Notes under the pieces: model-generated
The model's input: the letters and a program-made list of their open reading frames with translations, nothing else
The model's database searches: none
What the model was told of the DNA's origin: nothing
From: Antilocapra americana
Taxonomy: Eukaryota; Chordata; Mammalia; Artiodactyla; Antilocapridae
Assembly: GCA_007570785.1 (NCBI GenBank)
Contig: ML662449.1
Span: 13,145,564 to 13,209,563 of the forward strand
DNA: 64,000 nt
Direction of reading: 5' to 3'
Shown here: one piece after another, positions 37,441 to 48,794 of the stretch
Layout: every line of letters starts with the position of its first letter
Numbering within the stretch: the first letter of the stretch is position 1
Translations under genes and position numbers: made by a program

Positions 37441-38049
37441 CTCTTTATATTTACTTTTGGAAAAAGTAATTACTATCATCCTAGAAATATGTAATTCATT
37501 AGCTTTCTCAAAAATGTGATGACAACCCAACTTACTTTTCTCTTACCTTATTTGAGTAGATATTTTAACTTTTCAGCTATAAGCATTCAATATGCTTTCT
37601 GAGTATGCCAATAATTTCAATATATCTTATTCAGAAAAGGCCACTTGAGTGGCCATTTAACCAAATTAATAAAAAGCATATTAGCAGAGCTATTAAGCCT
37701 TAAAACATGTTGTCAAGGAATGATTTAAAGGATCAGTCAATTGATGAGAAAGCCAAAATGTGACCAACTTTTAATACAGTGTAATTTGATAAGAGAAGCA
37801 TTCAGAGAGCATTACATATACATTCAACTGAAAAGCCAGAATATTTCAGAGACATCTCTTCCAAAGAGATGTATATAATGTGTTATCTTTCAACTAAATA
37901 ACCACGATTTTCTATCTTAGGGATGACGGGGTTGTTTTAATCTCTTTATTATAAAGTACAGTAAGGAAGACCATAGAGACAAGATATATAATTTAATGAG
38001 CTTTTACTAAAGAAACACCCCTGTAACCACACTCAGGTCAAGACATAGA
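37441..38049. other. Intronic AT-rich sequence
   Basis: No gene or assignable repeat was seen. The last bases run into antisense BovB-like sequence. Confidence 0.4.
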
Positions 38050-39540
38050 CTTTCCCAAGCACCAGAAATAGTGCCATGTACTTACTCTGTTTTAATCTCA
38101 ACCCTTTCCTGGTCCCCCAGAGTATCCTCTGTTGTGACTTTTACATGTTTTCTCATACATCACCTAAGTATGTATCTTTGCATGATATGTTCCCTTGGTA
38201 GCTCTAATTTTCTTGAAGAGATCTCTAGTTTTCTTGTTCTTTTGTTTTCCTCTATTTCTTTGCACTCATCACTGAGGAAGGCTTTCTTATCTCTCCTTGC
38301 TATTCTTCGGGAACTCTGCCTTCAAATGGGTATATCTTTACTTTTCTCCTTTGCTTTGGGCTTCTCTTCTTTTCACAGCTATTTTAAGGCCTCCTCTGAC
38401 AGCCATTTTGCTTTTCCTGCATTTCTTTTTCTTGGAGATGGTCTTGATTGCTGTCTCCTATACAGTGTCATGAACCTCCTTCATCAGGCACTCTGTCTAT
38501 CAGATCTAGTCCCTTATGTCTATTTCTCATTTCCACTCTATAATCATAAGGGATTTCATTAAAGTCATTCCTGAATGGTCTACTGCTTTTCCCTACTTTC
38601 TTCAATTTCAGTCTGAATTTGGCAATAAGGAGTTCATGATCTGAGCCACAGTCAGCTCCCAGTCTTGCTTTTGCTGACTATATAGTTTCTCCATCTTTGG
38701 CTGCAAAGAATATAATCAGTCTGATTTCAGTGTTGGCCATCTGATGATGTCCATTTGTAGAGTCTTCTCTTGTGTTCTTGGAAGAGGCTGTTTGTTATGA
38801 CCAGTGCATTCTCTTGGCAAAACTCTATTAGCCTTTGCCCTGCTTTGTTCTCTATTCCAAGGCCAAATTTGCCTGTTACTCCAGGTATCTCTTGACTTCC
38901 TACTTTTGCATTCCGGTCCTCTATAATGAAATGGGGAAGACCATAGCTTTGACTATATGGACCTTTGTTGGCAGAGTAACGTCCCTGCTTTTCAACACAC
39001 TGTCTAGGTTTTCATCGCTTTCCTGCTGAGAGGCAATCGGCTCTGATTTCATAGCTACAGTCACCATCCATAGTGATGTTGGAGCCAAGAAGATGAAATA
39101 TGTCAGTACTTGCACTGTTTCTCCTTCTATTTGCCATGCAGTAATAGGGCTAGATGCCATGATGTTAGTTTTTTAATATTTAGTCTTCAGTTCACTTCAT
39201 TTCAGCCGCTCAGTCGTGTCGGACTCTTTGCGACCTCACGAATCACAGCACGCCAGGCCTCCCTGTCCATCACCAACTCCTGGAGTCTACCCAAACCCAT
39301 GTGCATCAAGTCGGTGATGCCATCCAGCCATCTCATCCTCTGTCGTCCCCTTCTCTGCCCCCAATCTTTCCCAGAATTAGGGTCTTTTCCAATGAGTCAA
39401 CTCTTCACATGAGGTGGCCAAAGTGTTGGAGTTTCAGCTTCAACATCAGTCCTTCCAGTGAACACCCAGGACTGATCTCCTTTAGGATGGACTGGTTGGA
39501 TCTCCTTGTAGTCCAAGGGACTCTCAAGAGTCTTCTCCAA

Positions 39541-39742
39541 GTTAATTATCATATGTGAAATCAATCGCCAGCCCAGGTTTGATGCTTGAGGCTGGTGCAG
39601 CGGGATGACCCAGGGAGAGGGAATCGGGAGGGAGGGGGGAGGGGGGTTCTGGAGAGGGAGCATATGTATGCCCATGGTGGATTCATGTCAATGTATGGCA
39701 AAACCAACACAATAAAGTAAAATATAAATAAATAAATAAATA
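39541..39742 (+). mobile_element. Short 5'-truncated L1 inside BovB
   Basis: About 200 bp of ruminant L1 3' UTR (atcgccagcccaggtttgat, then 'gcatatgtatgcccatggtgg') with an (AAAT)n tail interrupt BovB. The target duplication is AAGAGTCTTCTCCAA at 39526-39540 and AAGAGTCTTCTGCAA at 39743-39757, with one mismatch. Confidence 0.85.
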
Positions 39743-39885
39743 AAGAGTCTTCTGCAACACCACAGTTCAAAAGCATCAATTCTTCCGTGCTCTGCTTTCT
39801 TCACCGTCCAACTCTCACATCCATACATGACCACTGGAAAAACCATAGACTTGACTAGATGGACCTTTGGTGGCAAAGTAATGTC

Positions 39886-40581
39886 TCAGCTTTTCAATAT
39901 GCTATCTAGGTTGGTCATAACTTTCCTTCCAAGGAGTAAGCATATTTTAATTTCATGGCTACAGTCACAGTCTGTAGTGATTTTGGAGTCCAAAAAAATC
40001 AAATCTGACACTGTTTTCCCATCTATTTGCCATGAAGTGATGGGACCAGATGCCATGATCTTAATTTTCTGAATGTTGAGCTTTAAGCCAACTTTTTCAC
40101 TCTCCTCTTTCACTTTCAGCAAGAGGCTTTTTAGTTCCTCTTCACTTTCTGCCATGAGGTTGGTGTCGTCTGCATATCTGAGGTTATTGATATTTCTCCC
40201 GGCAATCTTGATTCCAGCTTGTGCTTCTTCCAGCCCAGCATTTCTCTTGATGTATTCTGCATGTAAGTTAAAGAAGCATGGTGACAACATACAGCCTTGA
40301 CATACTCCTTTTCCTTTTTGGAACCAGTCTGTTGTTCCATGTCCAGTTCTAACTGTTGCTTCCTGACCTGCATACAGGTTTCTCAAGAGACAGATCAGGT
40401 GGTCTGGTATTCCCATCTCTTTCAGAATTTTCCACAGTTTATTGTGATCTATAGTCAATAAAACAGAAATAGATATTTTTCTGGAACTCTCTTGCTTTTT
40501 CAATGATCCAGCGGATGTTGACAATTTGATCTCTGGTTCCCCTGCTTTTTCTAAAACCAGCTTGAACATCTGGAAGTTCAC
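39886..40581 (-). pseudogene. BovB reverse transcriptase fragment with intact YADD box
   Basis: A 231-codon open frame covers the central RT palm. It includes DHNKLWKILKEMGIPDHL, GVCQGCMLSPCFFNLHAEY and LRYADDTNLMAESEEEL, with the catalytic YADD at 40176-40165. RTE-type RT primes reverse transcription at a nicked target. This fragment lacks the endonuclease and the N-terminal fingers in frame, so it is a fossil, but it is the best-preserved BovB RT core in the window. It is antisense to WDPCP. Confidence 0.8.
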
Positions 40582-40905
40582 GGTTCACGTATTGCTGAAG
40601 CTTGCCTTGGAGAGTTTTGAACATCGGTTTTTTCACTCTCCTCCTTTCCCTCATCAAGAGGCTCTTTAGTTCCTCTTCATTTTCTCCCATTAGAGTGGTA
40701 TCATTCATATATCTGAGGTTGTTGATGTTTCTTCTGCCTATTTTGAATCCAGCTTATAAGTCATCCAGCCCAGCATTTCTCATGATGTGCTCAGTATATA
40801 GGTTAAACAGACAGGATGACAGCAGACAGCCTTCTTGAACCCGTATGCAGGTCAAGAAGCAACAGTTAAAATTCTGTATGGAACAATTGATTGCTTCAAG
40901 ATCGA

Positions 40906-41195
40906 GAGAGTGGAATAAGTCAGAAAAAGACAAATACTCTATATTAACACTTATATGTGAAATCTAATAAATAAAACAATATTACAAAGCAGAAGCAGAC
41001 TTAACAGATATAGAGAACAAGCTAGTGCTTACCAGTGGAGAGAGAGAGAGGTAGCACATTAAGAGATAGGGAAATACGGCTATTATTTTACAATAACTTT
41101 AAATGGAGTATAGTCTATAAAAATATTGTATCAGTATATAATATTGTTAACTCTACTTCAACAGATAAATATAAAGTATTTCTTTTTTTTAAATC
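40906..41195 (+). repeat. L1 3' end, older subfamily
   Basis: The text 'gtggaataagtcagaaaaagacaaat' (ORF2 end) and 'aaatggagtatagtctataaaaatattg' then 'acttcaacagataaat' follows older artiodactyl L1 3' ends. No coding capacity. Confidence 0.65.
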
Positions 41196-41859
41196 AGAAT
41201 TTGATATTCCATCTGACCTTGGCTAGCTTTTTACAAGTATCTGGGATTAGGAGTGGAGGAGAAGGGGGGAGATATAATGGACTTTCACCTTGGAAAGACA
41301 GACTGAGCCTTTGTGCATGAAGAGTGTGGATTTCCGGTAAAGGATATGAGAGCAGTTGTTGAAAGATAAGCTGAGGCATACTAAAATTGTTCCGAGTTTG
41401 AGCAAATCAATTCTGGGGGCAGTGCCAAGCTGAAAGTGGTTAGGAGCACTACTAATATGAGACAGGGGAAAGACTGAGAAAGAAAGTACAGAAGCAGAGA
41501 AAGGAAATTATTTGATTGGCTATAGTTTAAAGCTTAATTGGCCATTGTAATTGGTTATCCTTGGTATTTTGATTTTGTAACATTGAGGCATTTATAGGTT
41601 TAGGTTTTGGTTTGCCTTCATGGGCCATGATGGCATTAGGGATTCATCAGTTGAATGACCTCCTTGTTTAACAGATTTCAGAGCTGGGAAAATGCACCTT
41701 TAGTTTGACCTCAGAATAGAGTAATGAGAGGACATGATAGGAGATAATGCTAGGATTTGCAAGGCAGATCGTGTTCCTCCTCTGCTTTTGGCTCCTCATC
41801 TTGTTTAGAGGCAATGCCAGAGTCCCTGTAAGGGCCTACAAGCTACTTCACAATCTTCC
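41196..41859. other. Intronic sequence
   Basis: No gene seen. Short ORFs on both strands at 41126-41379 have no domains. A G/A-rich tract is near 41255-41275. Confidence 0.4.
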
Positions 41860-42265
41860 GCCTCCTCCAGTTCCCAGTGTTCTTCCTCGCTCCATTTTCT
41901 GTAGCCATATTGTTCTCCCATTGTTTCTTCTTCAGGCCAAGAGTGCTTCCTGAGCATGTTTGCTTCCTCTGCTTGGAGCCCTCTTCTCCAGGTGACTGCT
42001 TGGCTTCACTTCTTCACTTCTTTTAGGTCACCTTTATAAGAAAGGCCTGTCCTGACTTCTATTGCCTCCCCTTCCCGTTCTTCCGAGTACTTAGGAGGTA
42101 CACATATAGAATCGCTAACATACTCTGTATATTTGCTTGCGAATCATTAACCTTATCTTCAGCTATTAGAGTGTATGGTCTCTGAGGATGAGGATCTCAC
42201 GGCTGTATCCCCACCAGTGCCAGGATCTGTGCCTGGCGTGTAGCTCATACTCAATCATTTATTAG
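41860..42265 (+). repeat. L2 LINE 3' end
   Basis: The terminal phrases 'ggctgtatccccaccagtgccaggatctgtgcctggcgtgtagctcatactcaatc' match the classic L2 3' end in sense orientation, preceded by C/T-rich L2-like text. Confidence 0.65.
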
Positions 42266-42381
42266 ACAAAAAAGAAAAGTGAGAGCAGGAATGTAAGTGT
42301 GAGGGAGGGTAAGAATTGGTATGGATCCTATATGGTTTTGCATACCAAGCAGAGGAATAAAACTTTAATTCATTAGTTGTT

Positions 42382-42587
42382 TGTGCGTTAGGTGCTCAGT
42401 CATGTTCTACTCTTTGTGACTCCATGGACTGTAGCCTGCCAGGCTCCTCTGTCCATGGGATTCTCCAGGCGAGAATACTGGAGTGGATTGTCATTCTCTT
42501 CTCCAGGGTATCTTCCCAACCCAGGGATCAAACCCGAGTCTCCCACATTGCAGGCAGATTCTTTACCATCTGAGCCACCAGGGAAGC
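42382..42587 (-). mobile_element. Bov-tA SINE, antisense
   Basis: A full antisense copy, from reverse-complemented 'ggtgctcagtcatgttctac' to the tRNA head end 'gagccaccagggaagc'. Intact reverse B-box (gggatcaaacc) at about 42524. Confidence 0.9.
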
Positions 42588-43398
42588 AAAATTGGGTAAC
42601 AATTAAAAGGTTCGAACAAGGGAATGACAGCAAGAACATTTAATTTAGGAAGATTAGTTTGGTAATAATGTTTAGGATGGATTTTTAAAAATTCACATCA
42701 ACCCCCATTCCATCCCCAAGTCAGCACTAGGTAACAAAGCTATGTGCTCTTAAAAAAGAAAAAAAAAAAAAAAGAAATAATTCGACTCTCAAGAAACTGC
42801 TAAAATAATTGCCAAAATGGCTAAAAGCATATTCCCTTCCTGTACTTTTTCCCCTAGTTTGCCTAGTTTCCCTAGTTTGCCCCAGGAAGGTACATTACTG
42901 CAGTACCTTGTCAAACCCTAGAACATGACCTTGGTATCATACTATTAACTCAGATACTGGCCTTAACAGTTGGGTTTTGTCAGATTTTACATGAACTTCT
43001 GCGAGTGCATGAACACACACGCAGAGTTCTGTGAAATTCTGTCTCTTGTAGACATGTGCTTTATAATGTTTCTAAATCTAATTTTGAGGTTTTCAGTAGT
43101 GTTAGAAATGATCTCAGATACCACTTTCCAGATTTTTGGCCTTCCACATTTACATACGAATAAGGTGAATGGCCTGCTTTATTCCTTTATTCTTCTTGTG
43201 GCCTTTCCTTTCCACACTAGAAATGCTTTTCAAATTTTGCCTCACTAGTATTATAAGTCATATTACTCACCAGGTCCTTTTTTAATTTTACAACTAGTAC
43301 ATTACCTTCTTATTTTTTTCTGTTGATCATTGACCTACTTAACAACACTTCATTGACCTACTTAACAACCCTTTGTATCTTTTCTGACAATAAAATCA
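42588..43398. other. Intronic sequence
   Basis: No gene recognised. An A-tract (42755-42773) and a duplicated phrase 'cattgacctacttaacaac' (near 43327 and 43351) are the visible structures. Confidence 0.45.
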
Positions 43399-43580
43399 GT
43401 GGTAGAAGAATCCGCCTGCCAGTGCAGGAGACACAGGTTCAATCCCTGTGTCAGGAAGATCCCCTGGAGAAGGAAATGACAACCTACTCCTAGGACAGAG
43501 GAGCCTGGTGGGGGGTTCATGGGGTTGTAAAAGAGTCTGACATGACTTAGTGACTAAACAACAACAACAAAAAATATTAA
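43399..43580 (+). mobile_element. Bov-tA SINE, internally deleted
   Basis: The tRNA head (B box GGTTCAATCCC near 43436) is followed by a shortened body, missing the usual 'agtattcttgcctggagaat' segment, and an (AAC)n-rich tail. Confidence 0.85.
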
Positions 43581-43641
43581 ATATTTCTACAGGAGTGTTA
43601 ACAGGGTTGTAAAGTTTTTTCCTTTGCCTATCCTGCTCTGC

Positions 43642-44113
43642 TGTGAGAAACACGCTCACCAGCCCAAACCCAAAGAATGGAAGTGAGGCTTTAATGATGG
43701 TCTTGCAAGATCTGGTGTCTGATGGGCAGGCACACCCAGAGTCATTACAGGGAGCATCTTATCCCTAGAATGCAAGTCCTTCCCCCAGTTCCTCTTTGGC
43801 TGAGTACCAAGGGGTAAACAGTCTTCCTGGATGTCACCTAGGTTTGTTCCCTCCCTCTTCATGATCTCCCCCCACCACTGTGCCATGTCTGATTTCCTCC
43901 TTTTCTGTGTACCTATTCCAGTTCTTAGGTTTTGAATTCACCAATAGGATGAACCCGCACGAAAATCATAGGTATCTCACCCTCCCTTTGTTTGCCCAGT
44001 CTTTCTAGTTTTGTATCCCTATGGCTCTCAGCCATTGGCTATTACATCAGCAAGCTGTCACTCAAAGCTAGATGTTCTTAACAATGGACCATTTGGGGTT
44101 TTTATGTCTTACA
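43642..44113 (-). repeat. Possible solo LTR
   Basis: On the - strand a block of about 470 bp opens TGTAAGAC at 44113 and can close with CACA at 43642. It has an ATTAAA near 43690 followed by a U5-like stretch, and CCAAT-like sequence (ccaataggatgaa on +). No matching flanking duplication was found, so the boundaries and the call are tentative; it could be another repeat. Confidence 0.4.
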
Positions 44114-44411
44114 CTACTAAGAATGTATTTCTGGTAAATAATTAACCAGTAATTTTAGAATCATCAGGGCCAGTGGGTTGGAAGGAGATGAACTGAATTG
44201 TTCATCCTTTAAAAATCACGTTTCTGATGTCTTTAGATAATCTGCTAGCCATATGATTTTACTAAAAGCCCACTCTATTAGTTTCTGGATATTGTAGGAA
44301 ATATTTGTTTTTATGTTACTTACAGACTTTCTAAAACAAAATGCCTAAGTTAAAATTTTATAATTTAATTTCTGCAGCTGTGCTCAGTATGTGCTATATA
44401 TATTTATATAT

Positions 44412-44617
44412 GGGCTTCCCAGGTAGCTCAGTGGTAAAGAATCTACCTGCCTATTCAGGAGACTCAGGAGACAAGAGATCCATACCTGGGTCAAGAAGAT
44501 CTTCTGGAGAAAGAAATGGCAACCCATTCCAATACTCTTACCTGGGAAATCCCATGGACAGAGGAGCCTGGCAGGCTACAGTCAGACATGACTGAGCTGG
44601 TGCACATGCACACACAC
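44412..44617 (+). mobile_element. Bov-tA SINE just upstream of WDPCP exon
   Basis: A tRNA-headed SINE with a small insertion in the head, flanked by the perfect 11-bp duplication ATTTATATATG (44402-44412 and 44618-44628). Its end is 169 bases before the acceptor of the 610-bp exon. Confidence 0.9.
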
Positions 44618-44786
44618 ATTTATATATGTTCTATATGAGATATATACATACCTGCTAATATGTTGCTGATATTTAAGATGGTAGTTGACTGTATTCAGTA
44701 GGATTCTAGATTAATTTGCAGTGCTATGTGTGACAGCTGAAGAAAAACCACAGTCTATCTGAACATACTTGTTACATTTCTTACAG

Positions 44787-45396
44787 GTTCTGAGCTCTGT
44801 ACGCACAGAATCGGATCCACTGGATGTTCGCTTTGACACCAAACATCCTAATCAAGTGTTGACGGTGGAGTGCTCCATCAGTGTAGATGGGGAGCCCATG
44901 GCTGACAGCTGCGTCTATGAGTGTGTTCGGAACAAAATCCAGTGTGTGTCAGTCACCAGAATACCACTGAAATCAAAGGCCATTAGTTGTTGCAGGAATG
45001 CTGCTGAAGACAAACTGATCCTGGGCTGTGAAGATTCTTCAGTAATTCTTTATGATACTCACCGTAGAGTGACTCTCTTAGCTCAGGCTGAACTTCTGCC
45101 TTCATTAATAAGCTGCCACCCAAGTGGGGCCATTCTGCTAGTTGGCAGTAACCAAGGGGAGCTGCAGATATTTGATATGGCTCTTTCTCCTATTAACATC
45201 CAGCTTTTGGCTGAAGACAACTCACCGAGGGAGACTCTACAATTCAAAAAACTCTTTGATGTTTCTGGCAGTCTTGTTCAAATGCAGTGGATAGCGCCTC
45301 AGGTTGTTTCTAAGAAGCCTGAAAGTGGGGACATCTATAATCTCCTCTTCCTCAGGTTTGACAGAGGACCTTTGGGTGTACTTCTGTTTAAACTTG
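44787..45396 (+). CDS. WDPCP: WDPCP internal exon (610 bp)
   Basis: This large exon reads 203 codons plus one base, from VLSSVRTESDPLDVRF to FDRGPLGVLLFKL. The acceptor is 'acatttcttacag' and the donor is TTG|GTAAGT at 45397, a consensus donor. It enters in phase 0 and leaves in phase 1. WD-type features are visible: LISCHPSGAILLVGSNQGELQIFDMALSP is a clear blade (His...Gly...Ile-Phe-Asp in place of Trp-Asp), and KLILGCEDSSVILYDTHRR is the preceding one. The open frame starting at the first ATG (44769) and running to 45539 is exon plus intron, not a separate gene. It supplies the heart of the propeller of this ciliary CPLANE subunit. Confidence 0.95.
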
Positions 45397-47899
45397 GTAA
45401 GTCAAGGAAGTTGGTGAGTAAATTTTTTTATGATGACAGTATAATTAAGACAGTAAAACTATTCCTGGAATGTAGATTTTTTTTGTTTCTCATCCCATCA
45501 CTATGCTTACATTTCAAACATTTCATGCAGTTTCCTTAAGAAAGTTTTGTGGATGATTTTGTAAAATGTCAAGTTCCATTATATATTGAAAAATTTTGAA
45601 ATTGCATTAATTTTCCATCATGAATAAAAACCCTGAGCTGTCCATATATGATGCTTTCCAAAATAAACTGTCTACTAAAAAAAATTCCTTAAGAAATAGT
45701 ACTTATGAGAATATTTTAAAAGTACTTACTATGTCCACTGTAAAATTCTGTGTGTAGGGATATAATTCTTTTTCTATTAAGTTATTTTAGATATGTGTTC
45801 ATTTCTTTCCAGATTGAAAATGTGTAAAACAAGTGTTTTAAAAGAAGAGAAAGGAAAATGCTTGGTTAGAATTTGCTAAGATATTTGTGTAACTTTATGT
45901 TTTTCTTTTAGATAAAAATATTCAAAAATTTATTTCAATATTAGGGAAATTATGTATTAATGTATACTCTTGCCTGGAAAACCCCATGGATGGAGGAGCC
46001 TGGTAGGCTGCAGTCCATGAGGTCGCGAAGAGTCAGACACGACTGAGCGACTTCACTTTCACTTTTCACTTTCATGCACTGGAGAAGGAAATGGCAAGCC
46101 ACTCCAGTGTTCTTGCCTGGAGAATCCCAGGGACAGCGGAGCCTGGTGGGCTGCCATCTATGGGATTGCACAGAGTCAGACATGACTGAAGCGACTTAGC
46201 AGCAGCAGTATACTATTTCAATCACTAGGCTTTAAAGCAGAATTTTATTTGCCTTCTATAGCTTTGCATTACCAGCTATGTCCTAAAATACATGTTATTT
46301 TTTAGGCAGTTTTGATAATTTAACATTCTTGAGAGGAACTCGCTTAGGTTTTAAAAAGCATATTTCAAATAGTGCATATTATTGCAACCTGAAAACATGG
46401 AAAAGTAGATACATTTCAAAACCCCTTACAGTATTTGGCTCTGTGGTACAAAGTTAAGTTTTTTAAAACATTGTAGTGTTTGTTAAATAACTGTCAGTTT
46501 ACTTTTTGTTTTTAATGGATCTATTTGCCTCTGAAATAGAACAAATTAAATAAGTCTAATGAAAATGACTTAACTTGAAAGCTATCAGGGATGTAAGTGA
46601 GGGCTATGTTCTTTCCCCATTAAAAAAAAAAAAAGAACCTAAATCCATTCATAACATTAGTATTATCCAAGAAAAATATGTTTGGAATCTCATTTATTAT
46701 GAGATAATCCAGTTCTCCTTTGCCCAACTACACGTTTAATAGTGGTATGTCTCCATGCACAACACTTATTAAAGTGGATGTTAGATGTTTTGCATATCTG
46801 TTGAAACTGTCTCCCTCTCTCTGTATATCCCAGTTACCTGTCAAACAATAAGGCAGTCTACTAACATATACCTAGCTTTTCTTCAGCCCTCCCTTGTAGG
46901 CCTACTCACAACAGCTTTGCAAAAAGCACAGTTTTCTCTTCCTATCTCTAGCACATTTGCCTTCTTACCAAAGTAAACAGGCTCTCAGTATAGGGATTTA
47001 GAGGGCTTCCTGCTAATTGCCAGCTTGTAAACTTAATTGGACTATCTCCCTGGGCACTGTTCCTAAATCAATTAGGCAATGAGTTGGCTGTCACCTCTTT
47101 TTCCCAAGTAGGTCTCTTGGAAGAGAATTATCCAATAGAAGTCAAGCATTCAAATGAAAAGGTGATAACTTCTGCAACTGACATTTATCATTTAAATTTT
47201 ATTTTCATTTTGACCTATAAGATTTATAGAATAGGGAAATTTTATAGTCTTACAGGGTCTTTAAAAGAACAAAACATGGAGTTTCCCAGGATTTTTGAAA
47301 ATGTATTATAAGATTAGTGTTTATTATATATTATTTTTCCTAGGAAGAGTAGATTCCTTGAAACAGTATATTCCAGCTAACAGATCTTTTTCTTTTCTTA
47401 TTTTTTTTAAAGAAAACCCTGTTTAAAGAACAGATTTTTCTTAGGATCTGCTACTAAATACATCCAGAAATTTTAATATACTTCTTGAATTAACACAGTG
47501 CTGATTCTGGGCATCCATGTGGAATTTTCATGTATAATTCAAGTTACTGCATATATAAACAGGTAGTTTCATGTGCAGTTTCCCCACTAGGGAGCATTTA
47601 TGAGATGTCTTTCATATGCTTGTTATGCAAGCCTTTGGAAATTCTGACATGAAAGGTGTAGCGTACAATTTAAGAAGCTGAGATAGATCATAGTTTAAAA
47701 TAGAATGCTGTCATATGTAAACGTGTCAGTGGTTGCTGCCAAGATGCTGGGATTTTTGGAGTCTGACTCTTAGAATAGGTCAGTTAGTGTAATGTTGAAG
47801 GAGAACTCTCTTGAAGGCTAGAGCTTCCATTCTAAATCCTTAACAGTTATCACACAAATGCCACTGGAGGTTAAAAGGCCATCACCACTGTTACAATAA
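45397..47899 (+). other. WDPCP intron following the 610-bp exon
   Basis: The reading frame stays open for 47 codons past the donor, to a TAA at 45537-45539. AATAAA hexamers lie at 45623-45628 and 45662-45667, so an intronic poly(A) isoform is conceivable. Apart from the SINE at 45961-46208 no gene or clear repeat was recognised; an A-tract lies at 46622-46634. Confidence 0.55.
45961..46208 (+). mobile_element. Bov-A2 SINE (two Bov-A monomers)
   Basis: Two body units without a tRNA head lie in tandem: 45961-46075 (ending 'cgacttcactttcactt') and 46077-46200 (from 'cactggagaaggaaatggcaa' to 'gaagcgacttagcagcagcag'). This is the usual Bov-A2 layout. A short flanking repeat, GTATACT, is present on both sides. 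Confidence 0.9.
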
Positions 47900-47913
47900 G
47901 AATGTGAAAAGCT

Positions 47914-48794
47914 TGTGTATGGTGTTAGAAAGTGTTCTAGTTTCATTCTTTTACAAGTGGCTGTCCAGTTTTCCCAGCACCACTTGTTAAAGAGATTGTC
48001 TTTTCTCCATTGTATTTTTTTTGCCTCCTTTGTCAAAGATAAGGTGTCCATAGGTGTGTGGATTTATCTCTGGGCTTTCTATTCTGTTCCATTGATCTAT
48101 ATTTCTGTCTTTGTGCCAGTACCATACTGTCTTAATGACTGTGGATTTGTAGTATAGCCTAAAGTCAGGTAGGTTGATTCCTCCAGTTCCATTCTTCTTT
48201 CTCAAGATTGCTTTGGCTATACGAGGTTTTTTGTATTTCCATACAAATTGTGAAATTATTTGTTCTAATTCATGGAAGCAACCTAGATGCCCATCAACTG
48301 ACGAATGGATAAGAAAGCTGTGGTACATATACACAATGGAATATTACTCAGCATTAAAAAAAAATTCATTTGAAGCAGTTCTACTCAGGACGGAACTGGA
48401 GTCTATTATCCAGAGAGAAGTAAGCCAGAAGGAAAAACAATACAGTATACTAACGCATATATATGGAATTTAGAAAGATGGTAACGAGAACCCTGCATGC
48501 GAGACAGCAAAAGAAACGCAAATGTATAAAACAGACTCGTGGACTCTGTGGAAGAGGGCAAGGGTGGGATGATATGGGAGAATGGCATTGAAACATGTTA
48601 ATTATCATATGTGAAATCAATCGCCAGCCCAGGGTTGATGCTCGGGGCTGATGCACCGAGATGACCCAGGGGGAGGGAATCGGGAGGGAGGAGGGAGGGG
48701 GGTTCTGGAGGGGGAGCATATGTAAACCCATGGCGGTTTCATGTCAATGTATGGCAGAACCAACACAATAAAGTAAAGAAAATTAAAAAAAAAG
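47914..48794 (+). mobile_element. Ruminant L1 insertion with 5' inversion
   Basis: From 47914 to about 48270 the L1 ORF2 is antisense (the - strand ORF 48334-47987 contains [18 protein letters not shown]). From about 48272 it is sense, ORF2 C-terminus ([24 protein letters not shown]) and 3' UTR to an A-rich tail. A perfect 14-bp duplication, GAATGTGAAAAGCT, flanks it at 47900-47913 and 48795-48808. The two opposed blocks in one duplication show twin priming. Confidence 0.9.

Larger units (their letters stand above)
38050..40905 (-). repeat. Stack of antisense BovB fragments
   Basis: Several BovB pieces, all antisense except the last ~60 bp, lie end to end. 38160-38925 is the endonuclease to RT N-terminal region. 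38926-39180 is an RT C-terminal piece. 39185-40630 is a 3' end plus RT, split by an L1. 40630-40845 is RT again. Because segment order is repeated (the C-terminal RT motifs occur more than once), these are separate copies or rearranged ones, not one element. The + strand ORF of 163 codons at 38071-38562 is an antisense shadow. Confidence 0.85.
32546..44786 (+). other. WDPCP intron (12241 bp), heavily invaded by retroelements
   Basis: GT-AG intron from GTAAAG to 'ttcttacag'. It contains a MIR, at least seven Bov-tA/Bov-A SINE units in both orientations, a hAT fragment, a pile of antisense BovB fragments with an L1 insertion, an L2 remnant and a possible solo LTR; each is listed separately. No exon was recognised within it. 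Confidence 0.75.
26397..45396 (+). other. WDPCP: WDPCP gene, internal portion with four coding exons
   Basis: WDPCP is the vertebrate homologue of Drosophila Fritz. With INTU, FUZ, CPLANE1 and RSG1 it forms the CPLANE complex, which acts at the base of the primary cilium to recruit peripheral IFT-A proteins. It also affects septins and planar cell polarity, and human defects cause Bardet-Biedl/Meckel-type ciliopathy. Four exons splice in phase, with introns of 2191, 3517 and 12241 bp, all GT-AG. Together they supply 350 codons plus one base, roughly the middle of a protein of about 740 residues. The first and last exons of the gene are not in view. Identification is by recognition of the protein text, without a database search. 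Confidence 0.9.

Noticed and set aside
38071..38562. 163-codon + strand ORF, hydrophobic
   Set aside because: It is the antisense of BovB endonuclease/RT sequence; the same frame recurs as shadows in the BovB at 51724-52140.
44769..45539. 256-codon ORF read as a stand-alone gene
   Set aside because: It is the 610-bp WDPCP exon plus 18 bases of upstream intron and 143 bases of downstream intron; strong splice sites at 44786/44787 and 45396/45397 define the real exon.
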